From Lichenicoccus sp964242335 (GTDB lineage: Bacteria > Pseudomonadota > Alphaproteobacteria > Acetobacterales > Acetobacteraceae): a stretch of 64,000 bases of DNA. Position numbers and translations under genes: made by a program. Shown here one piece after another: positions 17,771 to 26,049 of this stretch. Within the stretch, counting starts at the first letter, position 1, and the number at the start of each line of letters is the position of its first letter. The notes under the pieces were generated by a model. That model had not been told where the DNA came from. It made no database searches and worked only from the letters and a program-made list of their open reading frames with translations. Where the stretch lies: positions 24,089 to 88,088 of the forward strand of contig CAXTAY010000015.1 of NCBI GenBank assembly GCA_964242335.1. The letters are read 5' to 3'.

Positions 17771-18580
17771 ATGCAGGTCGACTTCACCAAGATGCAGGGC
17801 GCGGGCAACGATTTCGTCGTGCTGGACGAGCGCGCGCGCCCGCTCGCGCTGACCGCACGGCAGATGGCGAGCCTCGCCGACCGCAGGACCGGCATCGGCT
17901 GCGACCAGCTGATCGTGCTGCAGCCGGCACGGGAGCCCGGCACCGACGCCTTCGTGCGGTTCTTCAACAGCGACGGCACGGAATCCGGCGCCTGCGGCAA
18001 CGGCACGCGATGCGCCGCCGCCCTGATCGCGGCCGAGACCGGTCGCAGCGAGATCCGGCTCGTCGGCCTCGCCGGGCCTCTGCCGGCCGAGATCCTGCCT
18101 GAGCGACAGGTGCGGGTCGATATGGGGCCGGCCCGGCTCGGCTGGCGCGACGTGCCGCTGTCGGAGGCGCGCGACACGCTGACGCTGGAACTGCCGGGCG
18201 CTCCCGCCGCCTGCTCGATCGGCAACCCGCACGCGACGCTGTTCGTGGACGATCTCGACGGCATCGATGCCGCCCGCGCCGGCGCGTCGCTGTCGCGGCA
18301 CGCGCTGTTCGCCGAGGGCTGCAATGTCGGCTTCGCCCAGGTGCGCGCGCGCGCGGACATCCGGCTGGTGGTGTGGGAGCGCGGCAGCGGCCTGACCCTC
18401 GCCTGCGGCTCCGGTGCCTGTGCCGCGCTGGTCAACGCGCATCGCCGCGGGCTGACCGGGCGGGACGCCGCGGTCGAGATGCCGGGCGGCCGGCTGCAGG
18501 TGAGCTGGCGCGAGGACGGGCATGTGCTGCTGACCGGTGCCACCGCCACCGTGTTCACCGGGCGGATCAGCCTGTCGTGA
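17771..18580 (+). CDS. dapF: Diaminopimelate epimerase
   Basis: Interconverts LL- and meso-diaminopimelate for lysine and peptidoglycan synthesis. Both active-site cysteines are present: SGACGNGTRC near residue 76 and LACGSGACAALV near residue 217. The N-terminus MQVDFTKMQGAGNDFVVLD fixes the start at ATG 17771. The product is 269 residues long. The stop overlaps the mtaB start as GTGA. TATAAG just upstream (about 17758) could be a -10 element that would give a very short leader. Confidence 0.96.
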   Translation: MQVDFTKMQGAGNDFVVLDERARPLALTARQMASLADRRTGIGCDQLIVLQPAREPGTDAFVRFFNSDGTESGACGNGTRCAAALIAAETGRSEIRLVGLAGPLPAEILPERQVRVDMGPARLGWRDVPLSEARDTLTLELPGAPAACSIGNPHATLFVDDLDGIDAARAGASLSRHALFAEGCNVGFAQVRARADIRLVVWERGSGLTLACGSGACAALVNAHRRGLTGRDAAVEMPGGRLQVSWREDGHVLLTGATATVFTGRISLS

Positions 18581-19833
18581 GCGCGCCCGAGATCCTCACC
18601 TTCGGCTGCCGACTGAACCTCTACGAGAGCGAGGTGATGCGCGGCCACGCCGCCGGCCTGTCGTCCGCGGACGGGCTGGTGATCGTCAACACCTGCGCGG
18701 TCACCGCCGAGGCCGAGCGGCAGGCGCGACAGGCGGTGCGGCGCGCGCATCGCGAGCGGCCCGAGGCACGCATCGTGGTCACCGGGTGTGCGGCACAGAT
18801 CGATCCCGCCGCCTGGCGCACGCTGCCCGGCGTCGCCCGGGTGATCGGCAACCAGGAGAAGCTCGAGGCCGGGAGTTGGTCGGAGGCAGCGCTCGCTGCT
18901 CCCGGCACAGTGTCGGACATCATGGCGGCACGCGAGACGGCGGCGCACCTGGTCACCGAGTTCGCCGGGCGCGCCCGCGCCTTCGTGCAGGTGCAGCAGG
19001 GCTGCGACCATCGCTGCAGCTTCTGCATCATCCCGTTCGGGCGCGGCCCCAGCCGCTCGGTGCCGGTGGGCGCGGTGGTCGAGCAGGTGCGCGCCCTGGT
19101 GCGCGCGGGCTTCCGCGAGGTGGTGCTGACCGGCGTCGACATCACCTCCTACGGCAGCGACCTGCCGGGCCGGCCCGCACTCGGCCAGCTGGCGCGGCGG
19201 CTGCTGGCGCTGGTGCCGGAATTGGAGCGGCTGCGGCTGTCCTCGCTCGATCCGATGGAGATCGACGACGATCTGTGGCGGCTGCTGGAGGGCGAGCCGC
19301 GCCTGATGCCGCATCTGCACCTGTCGCTGCAGGCCGGCGCCGACCTCATCCTCAAGCGGATGAAGCGCCGTCACCTGGCCTCGGACGCGGCGGCGGTGAT
19401 CGAGCGGGCGAGGCGGCTGCGCCCGGGCATCGCCATCGGCGCCGACCTGATCGCGGGCTTCCCCACCGAGACGGAGGCGCTGTTCGGGCAGACGCTGGGC
19501 TTCGTGCGCGAGCACGCGCTGCCCTACCTGCACGTGTTCCCGTACAGCGAACGACCGGGGACCCCGGCGTCGCGAATGCCGGCGGTGCCGGTCGCGGTAC
19601 GCCGCGAGCGCGCCCGCCTGCTGCGCGAGGCGGGGCAGGCGGCGTCGGCGACATTCCATGCCGGCCTGGCCGGCCAGCGGATCCGGGTGCTGCTGGAGAC
19701 CGCCGCGGCCGGGCACTCGCAGCATTTCGCCCCGGTGCGTGGCCTGGCCGGCGCGCTGGGCGAGGCCGGCCAGGTCGTGCCGGCGATCGTGCGCGGCGCC
19801 GACCGCGCCGGGCTGCTGGCGGAGCCGATCTGA
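18577..19833 (+). CDS. mtaB: tRNA t6A37 methylthiotransferase MtaB
   Basis: Radical-SAM enzyme that turns t6A into ms2t6A at position 37 of ANN-decoding tRNAs. The N-terminal UPF0004 domain supplies three cluster cysteines (FGCRLN, NTCAVT, VTGCAAQ). The radical-SAM triad is CDHRCSFC near residue 143, and a C-terminal TRAM-like segment follows (GQRIRVLLETAAAG). The GTG start at 18577 overlaps the dapF stop. The product has 418 residues. Its t6A substrate depends on the Sua5 homologue encoded at 33.7 kb. Confidence 0.93.
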   Translation: MSAPEILTFGCRLNLYESEVMRGHAAGLSSADGLVIVNTCAVTAEAERQARQAVRRAHRERPEARIVVTGCAAQIDPAAWRTLPGVARVIGNQEKLEAGSWSEAALAAPGTVSDIMAARETAAHLVTEFAGRARAFVQVQQGCDHRCSFCIIPFGRGPSRSVPVGAVVEQVRALVRAGFREVVLTGVDITSYGSDLPGRPALGQLARRLLALVPELERLRLSSLDPMEIDDDLWRLLEGEPRLMPHLHLSLQAGADLILKRMKRRHLASDAAAVIERARRLRPGIAIGADLIAGFPTETEALFGQTLGFVREHALPYLHVFPYSERPGTPASRMPAVPVAVRRERARLLREAGQAASATFHAGLAGQRIRVLLETAAAGHSQHFAPVRGLAGALGEAGQVVPAIVRGADRAGLLAEPI

Positions 19834-20790
19834 ATGGCGCTCGGTTTCTTCGGCCGCCTCAAGGAAGGGCTGTCGCGCAGCACGCAGAAGCTGGGCGGCA
19901 TCACCGCGGTGTTCAGCCGCCGCCGCCTGGACGAGGCGGCACTCGAGGAGCTGGAGGAGCTGCTGATCGCGGCCGATCTCGGTCCCGCCGTCGCCGGCCG
20001 GGTGATCGACGAGTTCCGCCGCACCCGCTTCGGCCGCGAGGTGACCGACGAGGAGGTGCGGGTGGCGCTGTCGGCCGAGGTCGCGCGGGTGCTGGAGCCG
20101 GTGGCGGTCCCGTTCGTGCCCGATCCCGCGCACAAGCCGCACGTGGTGCTGGTGGTGGGGGTGAACGGCACCGGCAAGACCACCACCATCGGCAAGATGG
20201 CGCTGCAGGCCGGACGCGACGGCCTGCGCCCGGTGCTGGTCGCCGGCGACACTTTCCGCGCCGCCGCCGTCGAGCAGCTGCAGATCTGGGGCGAGCGGGT
20301 GGGGGCCCCGGTGATCTCCGGACCGCCGAACGCCGACGCCGCCGGCGTCGCCTACGAGGCGCTGGCGAAGTCGCGCGAGCAGGGGGCCGACCTGTTGCTG
20401 ATCGACACCGCCGGACGACTGCACAACAAGGGCGCGCTGATGGAGGAGCTCGCCAAGATCATACGCGTGCTGCGCAAGTTCGACGAGAGCGCGCCGCACT
20501 CGGTGCTGCTGGTGCTCGACGCGACCACCGGACAGAACGCCATCGAGCAGGTGCGGGTATTCAAGGAGCTGGTGCAGGTCACCGGCCTGATCGTGACCAA
20601 GCTGGACGGCAGCGCGCGTGGCGGTATCGTGGTGGCGCTGGCCGAGGCGTTCGGCCTGCCGGTGCATGCGGTCGGCGTCGGCGAGCGCGCCGAGGACCTG
20701 CGGCCGTTCCTGGCAGCGGACTACGCGCGCGGCCTGGTCGGCGACAGCGTTCGGCTGACCCGACCAGACCAGCCCGACGCCCCCGCCTAG
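19834..20790 (+). CDS. ftsY: Signal recognition particle receptor FtsY
   Basis: SRP-receptor GTPase that docks ribosome-SRP complexes at the membrane. The 318-residue protein has a short N-terminal amphipathic part (MALGFFGRLKEGLSRSTQKLG) without the long acidic domain of E. coli FtsY. The NG domain follows: G1 GVNGTGKTTTIGKMA, DTFRAAAVEQLQIW, DTAGRLHNKGALMEEL, TKLDGSARGG. The ATG immediately follows the mtaB stop with no gap. It ends the dapF-mtaB-ftsY run, with a convergent gene beyond. Confidence 0.96.
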   Translation: MALGFFGRLKEGLSRSTQKLGGITAVFSRRRLDEAALEELEELLIAADLGPAVAGRVIDEFRRTRFGREVTDEEVRVALSAEVARVLEPVAVPFVPDPAHKPHVVLVVGVNGTGKTTTIGKMALQAGRDGLRPVLVAGDTFRAAAVEQLQIWGERVGAPVISGPPNADAAGVAYEALAKSREQGADLLLIDTAGRLHNKGALMEELAKIIRVLRKFDESAPHSVLLVLDATTGQNAIEQVRVFKELVQVTGLIVTKLDGSARGGIVVALAEAFGLPVHAVGVGERAEDLRPFLAADYARGLVGDSVRLTRPDQPDAPA

Positions 20791-20818
20791 GGCGCGCCGC
20801 CTGCCGCGGGCGCCCGTG

Positions 20819-21226
20819 CTACTGCATCGGGATCGACAGGCTCATCCCGCCGCCGGTCGAATGACGGTGTGCATGGTCGGTCTCGATCGACGAGCCGGGC
20901 GCGTAGCCGTCGCCGGCGAAGTGCGACTGCGCGTTGAACACCCCGGGTGCCAGGCTGGCATCGCCCTGCGCCTCCAGCGCCCCACCACTCATCCCGGGCG
21001 CGCTCACGTCAGGGTCGGGCAGCGGCGCGGGACGCAGGGTCTCGACGTGAGCCTGCAGCACCAGGCCGCCGCCGCCCACCGCGGCATCGAGCGGGATCGC
21101 GGTGATGGTGTTCTGCGCCATCGGCTGCAGCTCGATCGGCGAGGAGGCGCGGGCGTGGCCGATCGCGAGCATGGCAGCGGCCAGCATCAGAGCGCACAGG
21201 CGGGCAAGGCGGATGCGTCGGCTCAT
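20819..21226 (-). CDS. Secreted protein of unknown function
   Basis: A 135-residue protein with a clear Sec signal peptide (LCALMLAAAMLAIGHARA-SS, cleavage near residue 28). The mature part is Gly/Ala-rich with no recognised domain. It starts IELQPMAQNTITAIPLDA and ends with a His/Ser/Gly-rich stretch (DHAHRHSTGGGMSLSIPMQ). Probably periplasmic. It lies 13 bases downstream of the NUDIX gene on the same strand and converges with ftsY, so the two small genes may form an operon. I do not recognise the family. Confidence 0.6.
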   Translation of the reverse strand: MSRRIRLARLCALMLAAAMLAIGHARASSPIELQPMAQNTITAIPLDAAVGGGGLVLQAHVETLRPAPLPDPDVSAPGMSGGALEAQGDASLAPGVFNAQSHFAGDGYAPGSSIETDHAHRHSTGGGMSLSIPMQ

Positions 21227-21239
21227 GACGGAACCCTCG

Positions 21240-21809
21240 TCATCGTGCGTTCACCAGGAGCGGCTCAGTCTCGGGCAGCGTCGCCTCGCCGCGGAGGTCG
21301 TGGCTCGGATTGGTCTCCGGCGCCAGCAGCGGCCCCTCGCCGATGCGCCGGTAGGCGTCGATCGCCCAGTGCACGGTGGGAAAGGCGAGCGCGTCGCGGG
21401 GGATGTCGTCGAGGCTGAACAGCCCGACCTCCAGGCTCTCCTCACCGGCCTCAATGAAGGGCTCGGGGCCTGCGAAGCGGGCCCGGTAGATGATCTGCAC
21501 CTGGCCGATCCGGCTGATGCTGTAGACCGCGAGGATGCCGTCGATGACGATTTGCGCGCCGGCCTCTTCCAGCACCTCGCGCGCCGCACCCTCGGCGGGC
21601 GTCTCGTTCAGCTCGAGATAGCCAGCCGGGAGCGTCCAGAAGCCCTGGCGCGGCGCGATGGCGCGTCGGCAGAGCAGGATCCGCCGCTCGTGCGTGACCA
21701 CCGCGCCGACGACGATCTTGGGGTTCTCGTAGAACACATGCCCGCAATCGAGGCAGGAGACCCGCTCTCGGTTCTCGCCATCGGGCACGACACGGGAGAA
21801 GCGCGACAT
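21240..21809 (-). CDS. NUDIX hydrolase with N-terminal CxxC finger
   Basis: Hydrolyses an unknown nucleoside-diphosphate-linked substrate. The complete Nudix box is GYLELNETPAEGAAREVLEEAG near residues 67-88, preceded by PRQGFWTLPA. The N-terminus carries SCLDCGHVFYENPKIVVGAVV, the half zinc-ribbon plus beta-strand arrangement seen in NudC-like NADH pyrophosphatase relatives, but only one CxxC pair is present and the NudC specificity motif is not seen. The product has 189 residues. Confidence 0.82.
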   Translation of the reverse strand: MSRFSRVVPDGENRERVSCLDCGHVFYENPKIVVGAVVTHERRILLCRRAIAPRQGFWTLPAGYLELNETPAEGAAREVLEEAGAQIVIDGILAVYSISRIGQVQIIYRARFAGPEPFIEAGEESLEVGLFSLDDIPRDALAFPTVHWAIDAYRRIGEGPLLAPETNPSHDLRGEATLPETEPLLVNAR

Positions 21810-21930
21810 GCGGCGGAAAATGGAACGCGAGGCCGCCGCAGATCAACCGAAATCGACGCCTCGGTCATAAGCCGTCACAGGAAGTGACGGGGAAGAGCCG
21901 GCTTCGTCTGACTTCTCTGCGATGTTCCGC

Positions 21931-22107
21931 TCAGGCGGAGATGTCGAGCAGCCCTCCCCGCCGGGTGGAGGCGTCCGGCTGCGAACGCGCAAGCTCCGGC
22001 TCGGCGGCACGCCGGGCCGTCGTCGGTACCGCGGCGGGCCCGGTGGGGGTCGTGACATCTGGCGGGCTGGTGCTGGAGAAGGCGGCGAGAGAGCTCGGCG
22101 AGATCAT
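21931..22107 (-). CDS. Possible small protein downstream of a CtrA-like box
   Basis: A 58-residue reading frame starting at ATG 22107 (MISPSSLAAFSSTSPP...) and ending in STRRGGLLDISA. It is Ser/Thr/Pro/Ala-rich with no predicted membrane segment, probably disordered. A TTG seven codons upstream is an alternative start. The reason to consider it real is the CtrA-like site 24 bases upstream of the ATG. The composition is otherwise unremarkable and other frames are also open here, so this is tentative. Confidence 0.3.
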   Translation of the reverse strand: MISPSSLAAFSSTSPPDVTTPTGPAAVPTTARRAAEPELARSQPDASTRRGGLLDISA

Positions 22108-22130
22108 GCCCAGAGCATCGCACGCCAACG

Positions 22131-22146
22131 TTAGCCAATCGTTAAC
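22131..22146. promoter_or_regulatory. CtrA-like binding site
   Basis: TTAG-N7-TTAAC (TTAG 22131-22134, spacer CCAATCG, TTAAC 22142-22146) is one base from the alphaproteobacterial CtrA consensus TTAA-N7-TTAAC. Read on the other strand it is GTTAA-N7-CTAAC. It lies between the small frame at 21931 and the end of the methyltransferase gene at 22167, in an otherwise GC-rich region. This is a pattern match only. Confidence 0.4.
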
Positions 22147-22166
22147 AGAGAACGGCTGGGCGGAGA

Positions 22167-22871
22167 TTATCGCCGCCGACAGACGAGCCAGTTCATCAGG
22201 CTGGGCCGGTTCTCGCAGATCGCCGTCCAGCGCTCGATGTCGCTGTAACGCGCCAACATCGGGATGCTGCCGGGATCGCGTCCGCCGCTATAGACGATGT
22301 TGATGTAGTGCGTCCTCCACAGGTTGCCGAACACGACCGGGGTGCAGATCGGGTCGATGAAGTCGTGGCACTCGACGATGATGTCGCTGTCCTGCAGCGA
22401 GGCAACCACCTCCGGATCGGAGAACAGGGGCATCTCGTAGCCTTCGCAATCGCACACGACCAGCAGCCGGCCGTGCTGCCGGGCCAGGGCGATCAGGTCC
22501 GGCGCCGCACAAGCGCCTCTCAGCTCGATGCGCTCGGCGACCCCGTTGAGCCCGGCGTTGCGGGCCAGGATCGAACGCGCCCGCTCGCTGATCTCGAAGG
22601 CGTAGATCGGCGCCGGCTGGCAGATCATCGCAAGCCCGATCACGTAATAGCCTTCGGCGCTGCCGATATTGACGATCGCGCCGTAGTTCTGCGTGCTCGC
22701 CTCCAGAACCGCCTCGTGCAGTTCCTGTTCATAGACGCCGAGAAGCTTCGGGGTGATGTCTCCGTCACCCCAGCCGCTTTCTGCCAGGATGTGCATGCCG
22801 CGAAACGGGCCGGCGATCACCTTGCCGCCGGTGCATTTCATGACGTGTCGGTTTATGGCCTCGCGATTCAT
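22167..22871 (-). CDS. SAM-dependent methyltransferase-like protein
   Basis: A 234-residue protein with a plausible SAM-binding loop (IVNIGSAEGYYVIGLAM near residues 66-82), an acidic motif at IYAFEISERAR, and LLVVCDCEGYEMPLFSD in the position of the later motif. A strong ribosome site (AGGAGGT, seven bases before ATG 22871) fixes the start. Its codon use looks less GC-extreme than the neighbours. It is divergent from the glycosyltransferase gene at 23208 with about 335 bases between, and the two may act on the same surface glycan. The substrate is unknown. Confidence 0.65.
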   Translation of the reverse strand: MNREAINRHVMKCTGGKVIAGPFRGMHILAESGWGDGDITPKLLGVYEQELHEAVLEASTQNYGAIVNIGSAEGYYVIGLAMICQPAPIYAFEISERARSILARNAGLNGVAERIELRGACAAPDLIALARQHGRLLVVCDCEGYEMPLFSDPEVVASLQDSDIIVECHDFIDPICTPVVFGNLWRTHYINIVYSGGRDPGSIPMLARYSDIERWTAICENRPSLMNWLVCRRR

Positions 22872-23207
22872 TGCCGATACCTCCTCGTGGTATGGAGTGA
22901 GGACAAGTCATTACGATCGTCAAGGCGCTTGAGATCACGTCCCCGCAGCGGCGCCGCAACGCATACCAAGCTACGAGATCGATGACGATTTCTAGTAAGC
23001 AACGGTTCGATATGAGCATGATCCAGAAAAACGAACCGCGGCCCGTGCGCTGGAGCCGGTGTGGCGCAGGGGCGCACCAAGTTGCGCAAGATCGCGCAGT
23101 CCGGCGCCATCTCCGGCCTTGAAGAGCAGGGAGATCACGTCGACACTTGCTCGCGGCGGCCAAAGTCCTCGACGCCTTGTCGATCGATCCGCATGTCTGG
23201 AAGCGTC
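22872..23207. other. Divergent intergenic region of about 335 bases
   Basis: Lies between the divergently transcribed methyltransferase and glycosyltransferase genes. It is relatively AT-rich for this window, with the lowest-GC part at about 22900-23035, and presumably carries both promoters. A frame co-linear with the glycosyltransferase is open from GTG 23061 but has no recognisable protein features. Confidence 0.45.
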
Positions 23208-24647
23208 ATGCATTACCTCCTGACTTGCCACGGCACCATGTTGTACTACGACCAGGAGGCGCGAAGCCTGAGGCACGGGGCCGTCCAGAACGTGCCGCAC
23301 AACCTCCGACTCCTTCCTGGCGGCGGCCGTCCGATCCTGGAATTCCGTTCCGGCAAAGGCGGAACCGTTGGCATCAACAGGACGAGGAACGGGCGCCTCG
23401 GCTACGACCCGGCAGCGCGCCCGGAGGCGGGCGGCATCAGCTTCGATGCGATCCCGACCTCCGGGCGACGTGTCGCGATGCGCGCATGCGGGCTGTTCCT
23501 GTGCGCCGAACCTGATGGCGGCGTGGCTCTCAACCGGATCGTGCTCGGTCCCTGGGAGACGTTCCTGAGGCTGGATCAGAAAGAGTTGGAAGCTCTGCTG
23601 CTGCTGACGACGGAGAGGTGGTTCTGTGTCGGCCGCAGAAAGCTGGTGTCGCCGGGGTTGCATCCTGCGTTCTCGTGCCGGATCGCTGACCTAGATCTGG
23701 GACTGGAAGATCTGCTCGGTCGGCTCGCCGCGGAGCCGAGCCCTGAACGTCAGTTCCACGTCGTGTTCGACGGCTGGAAGGTCGAGCGGCTTCTACTGTA
23801 TCGACCGCTGATCTACTTCGCGGCGTTCGGCGACAAGAAGATCTTCGACTGCCTGAGCTTGGCAGTCCGTTCCGTCCTGGAGGTCGGCGGCTATACGGGA
23901 AGGATCGCGCTTCTCAGCAACATCAGCGAGGCGGAGCTGCACGATCTCGTCCCCGCTGAGGTTCATCGTTTCGTCGACCTGTACTACGTGCCGGCCAGCG
24001 ACAGGCTCGACTTCACGCTCGCACGCTACAAGATCGTCGATTTCAACGGGTTCAAGCAGTTCCAGCCGCTGCTGTACATGGACACCGACATCATCTGCAA
24101 CGCCAACATCGATGATCTCCTCACCGACGTCGTGCAGGCCCGCGGCGTCTGCTTCAGCAACGAGCTGGAGCTGCATCATCCGGGGGACTTCTACGGCACC
24201 AGCCTCTTCAGGCAGGATCCGACCGCCAGCATCCAGGCGTCCTGCGGATTTACTTCCGGCATCATCGGCCTACCGAACCACTACGCGTTCCCGATGTTCT
24301 CGAGGGTGATCGAGACCGCCTACTCGTATGCGGCGAGTGCTGGGAACAGGAACGCACTTGCGTTCCTCGACCAGCCGATCGCCAACTACGTGTTCCACAA
24401 GGTGGGAGATTTTGACTCCGCGGTTCTCACCGGCAGGATCGAGAACCTGCTCGGCGGTTTCGGCAGGGCCGACCAGCTCCTCGAGAGGCGAGGCCTCGTG
24501 CACTTCTGCGGCGGCATCGGCAACGCCGAGCCGAAGTTCACGGCGATGCAGCGTTACCTCGATATCCTTCGTCAACTGGATGCTCGTGGCGGCTCCCCAT
24601 CCGCGGCGAGTGGCGCTGAACGGGGTCACGCCCTGGCTGCGCGATGA
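23208..24647 (+). CDS. Glycosyltransferase (GT8-like) with unusual N-terminal domain
   Basis: The C-terminal half (about residues 180-440) looks like a retaining, GT8-like transferase. It has KKIFDCLSLAVRSVLEVGGY, the donor/metal motif LLYMDTDIICNANIDDLL, and later a CGFTSGIIGLP acceptor loop. The first 150 residues (YLLTCHGTMLYYDQEARSLRHG...) look like a beta-rich, perhaps trefoil, domain that I do not recognise. The ATG at 23208 has GGAAG upstream; ATG 23193 has no ribosome site. Base composition looks less GC-rich than surrounding genes, consistent with acquired surface-polysaccharide genes. The product is 479 residues; donor and acceptor are unknown. Confidence 0.7.
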   Translation: MHYLLTCHGTMLYYDQEARSLRHGAVQNVPHNLRLLPGGGRPILEFRSGKGGTVGINRTRNGRLGYDPAARPEAGGISFDAIPTSGRRVAMRACGLFLCAEPDGGVALNRIVLGPWETFLRLDQKELEALLLLTTERWFCVGRRKLVSPGLHPAFSCRIADLDLGLEDLLGRLAAEPSPERQFHVVFDGWKVERLLLYRPLIYFAAFGDKKIFDCLSLAVRSVLEVGGYTGRIALLSNISEAELHDLVPAEVHRFVDLYYVPASDRLDFTLARYKIVDFNGFKQFQPLLYMDTDIICNANIDDLLTDVVQARGVCFSNELELHHPGDFYGTSLFRQDPTASIQASCGFTSGIIGLPNHYAFPMFSRVIETAYSYAASAGNRNALAFLDQPIANYVFHKVGDFDSAVLTGRIENLLGGFGRADQLLERRGLVHFCGGIGNAEPKFTAMQRYLDILRQLDARGGSPSAASGAERGHALAAR

Positions 24648-24807
24648 CTTCGCTGGCTTCGTGGATGAGCAGGACGCAGGGCAGCCGGACGAAGCGCAGC
24701 TTCACGGAAGCGTCCGACCGTCCATTCCCGAACGTCGGTCATGCGCCGTCCTGCGACGAGACGGGGAGTGACCCAGCGGGACGGCCGGCCCGGTTCCGCG
24801 GGTGGCG

Positions 24808-26049
24808 TCAGAGCGGCACCAGGATGCCGCCGAGCGCGGTCAGCGCCTGGATGCCGGGCAGGGTCTTTCCCTCCAGCCATTCCAGGAAGGCGCCGCCGGC
24901 GGTGGAGACGTAGGAGAACTGGTCCAGCACCCCGGCGTGACGCAGGGCCGAGACAGTGTCGCCGCCGCCGGCGACCGAGCGCAGGCCACCGGCAAGGGTG
25001 AGGTCGGCGACGGCGCGTGCCAGCGCGGTGGTGCCGGCATCGAACGGGGGGGTCTCGAAGGCGCCCATCGGGCCGTTCCAGACCAGCGTCTTCAGCGTCG
25101 CGAGATGCCGGCCCAGCAGCTCGACCGTCCGCGGTCCGCAATCCAGGATCATCGTGTCGGCCGGGACCTGCTCGACCAGCACCACCTGCGAGGCGGCGTG
25201 GGCCTTGAACTCGGCGGCGACCACGGCGTCGACCGGCAGCAGGATCTGGCAGCCGCGCGCTTCCGCCTCGGCCATGATCGCGCGCGCCGTGTCGTGCATC
25301 TGCGGCTCCTGCAGCGAACGGCCGACCTCGAGCCCGCGCGCCGCGAGGAAGGTGTTGGCCATCGCCCCGCCGACGATCAACACGTCGACCCGACCCAGCA
25401 TGTTGCCGATCAGGTCCAGCTTGGTGGAGATCTTGGCGCCGCCAACGATCGCGCCGACCGGCCGCTCCGGATGCTCGAGCGCCAGCGTCAGCGCGCCGAG
25501 CTCGGCCTGCATCAGGCGGCCGGCATGGGCGGGAAGGTGGCGCGCCACCCCCTCGGTGCTGGCATGCGCACGATGCGCGGCCGAGAACGCGTCGTTGACG
25601 TAGATGTCTGCGAGTGCCGCGAGCCCGGCCGCCATCTCCGGGTCGTTGGTCTCCTCGCCCGGGTGGTAGCGGGTGTTCTCCAGCACCAGCACCTCGCCGT
25701 CACGCAGCGCGGCCACCGCCGCGTGCGCCTGCGGGCCCAGGCAGTCCTCGGCGAAATGCACCGGGTGGCCGAGCACCTGGGCCAGCGCCTCGCGCACCGG
25801 GGCCAGCGACATCTCCGGCACCCGCTTGCCGCGCGGACGGTCGAAGTGGCTGACCACGATCACGCGGGCACCCTTGTCGGCGAGCTCGCGTATCGTCGGC
25901 GTCAGCCGCTCGAGGCGGGTCAGGTCGGTGATCCTGCCGTCGCGCAGCGGCACGTTGAGGTCGGCGCGCAGCAGCACGCGCTTGCCCGCGCAATCCAGCG
26001 CATCGATCGTGCGGAACGACGCCCCCTTCGCCTCGACCGGATCCGACAT
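24808..26049 (-). CDS. pgk: Phosphoglycerate kinase
   Basis: Glycolysis/gluconeogenesis: transfers phosphate between 1,3-bisphosphoglycerate and ADP. The 413-residue protein has the RVLLRADLNVPLRDGRITD substrate region near residue 20, HFDRPRGKRVPE, VGGAKISTKLDLI and the C-terminal nucleotide loop SVAGGGDTVSAL. The ATG at 26049 overlaps the gap stop as ATGA, and the frame is open further upstream only as a shadow of gap. It is the last gene of the tkt-gap-pgk group; no fba follows, a glycosyltransferase gene converging instead. Confidence 0.96.
   Translation of the reverse strand: MSDPVEAKGASFRTIDALDCAGKRVLLRADLNVPLRDGRITDLTRLERLTPTIRELADKGARVIVVSHFDRPRGKRVPEMSLAPVREALAQVLGHPVHFAEDCLGPQAHAAVAALRDGEVLVLENTRYHPGEETNDPEMAAGLAALADIYVNDAFSAAHRAHASTEGVARHLPAHAGRLMQAELGALTLALEHPERPVGAIVGGAKISTKLDLIGNMLGRVDVLIVGGAMANTFLAARGLEVGRSLQEPQMHDTARAIMAEAEARGCQILLPVDAVVAAEFKAHAASQVVLVEQVPADTMILDCGPRTVELLGRHLATLKTLVWNGPMGAFETPPFDAGTTALARAVADLTLAGGLRSVAGGGDTVSALRHAGVLDQFSYVSTAGGAFLEWLEGKTLPGIQALTALGGILVPL

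Larger units (their letters stand above)
21810..22166. other. 357-base interval with no certain gene
   Basis: This stretch separates the NUDIX gene from the methyltransferase gene. It holds only the tentative 58-residue frame and the CtrA-like box described separately. I see no tRNA-like or clear terminator structure. Confidence 0.5.

Noticed and set aside
17758..17771. Leaderless dapF mRNA from TATAAG just upstream of the ATG
   Set aside because: The -35 region is weak and AAGG at the same place could serve as a ribosome site; the evidence does not decide.
16597..20667. A 1356-codon open frame on the minus strand over argB-dapF-mtaB-ftsY
   Set aside because: High GC leaves the antisense frame free of stops. 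The + strand genes are unmistakable and the antisense product is repetitive His/Arg/Gln-rich with no domain.
22872..23207. A gene remnant in the divergent spacer before the glycosyltransferase
   Set aside because: Open frames exist on both strands but none has recognisable motifs or a supported start.
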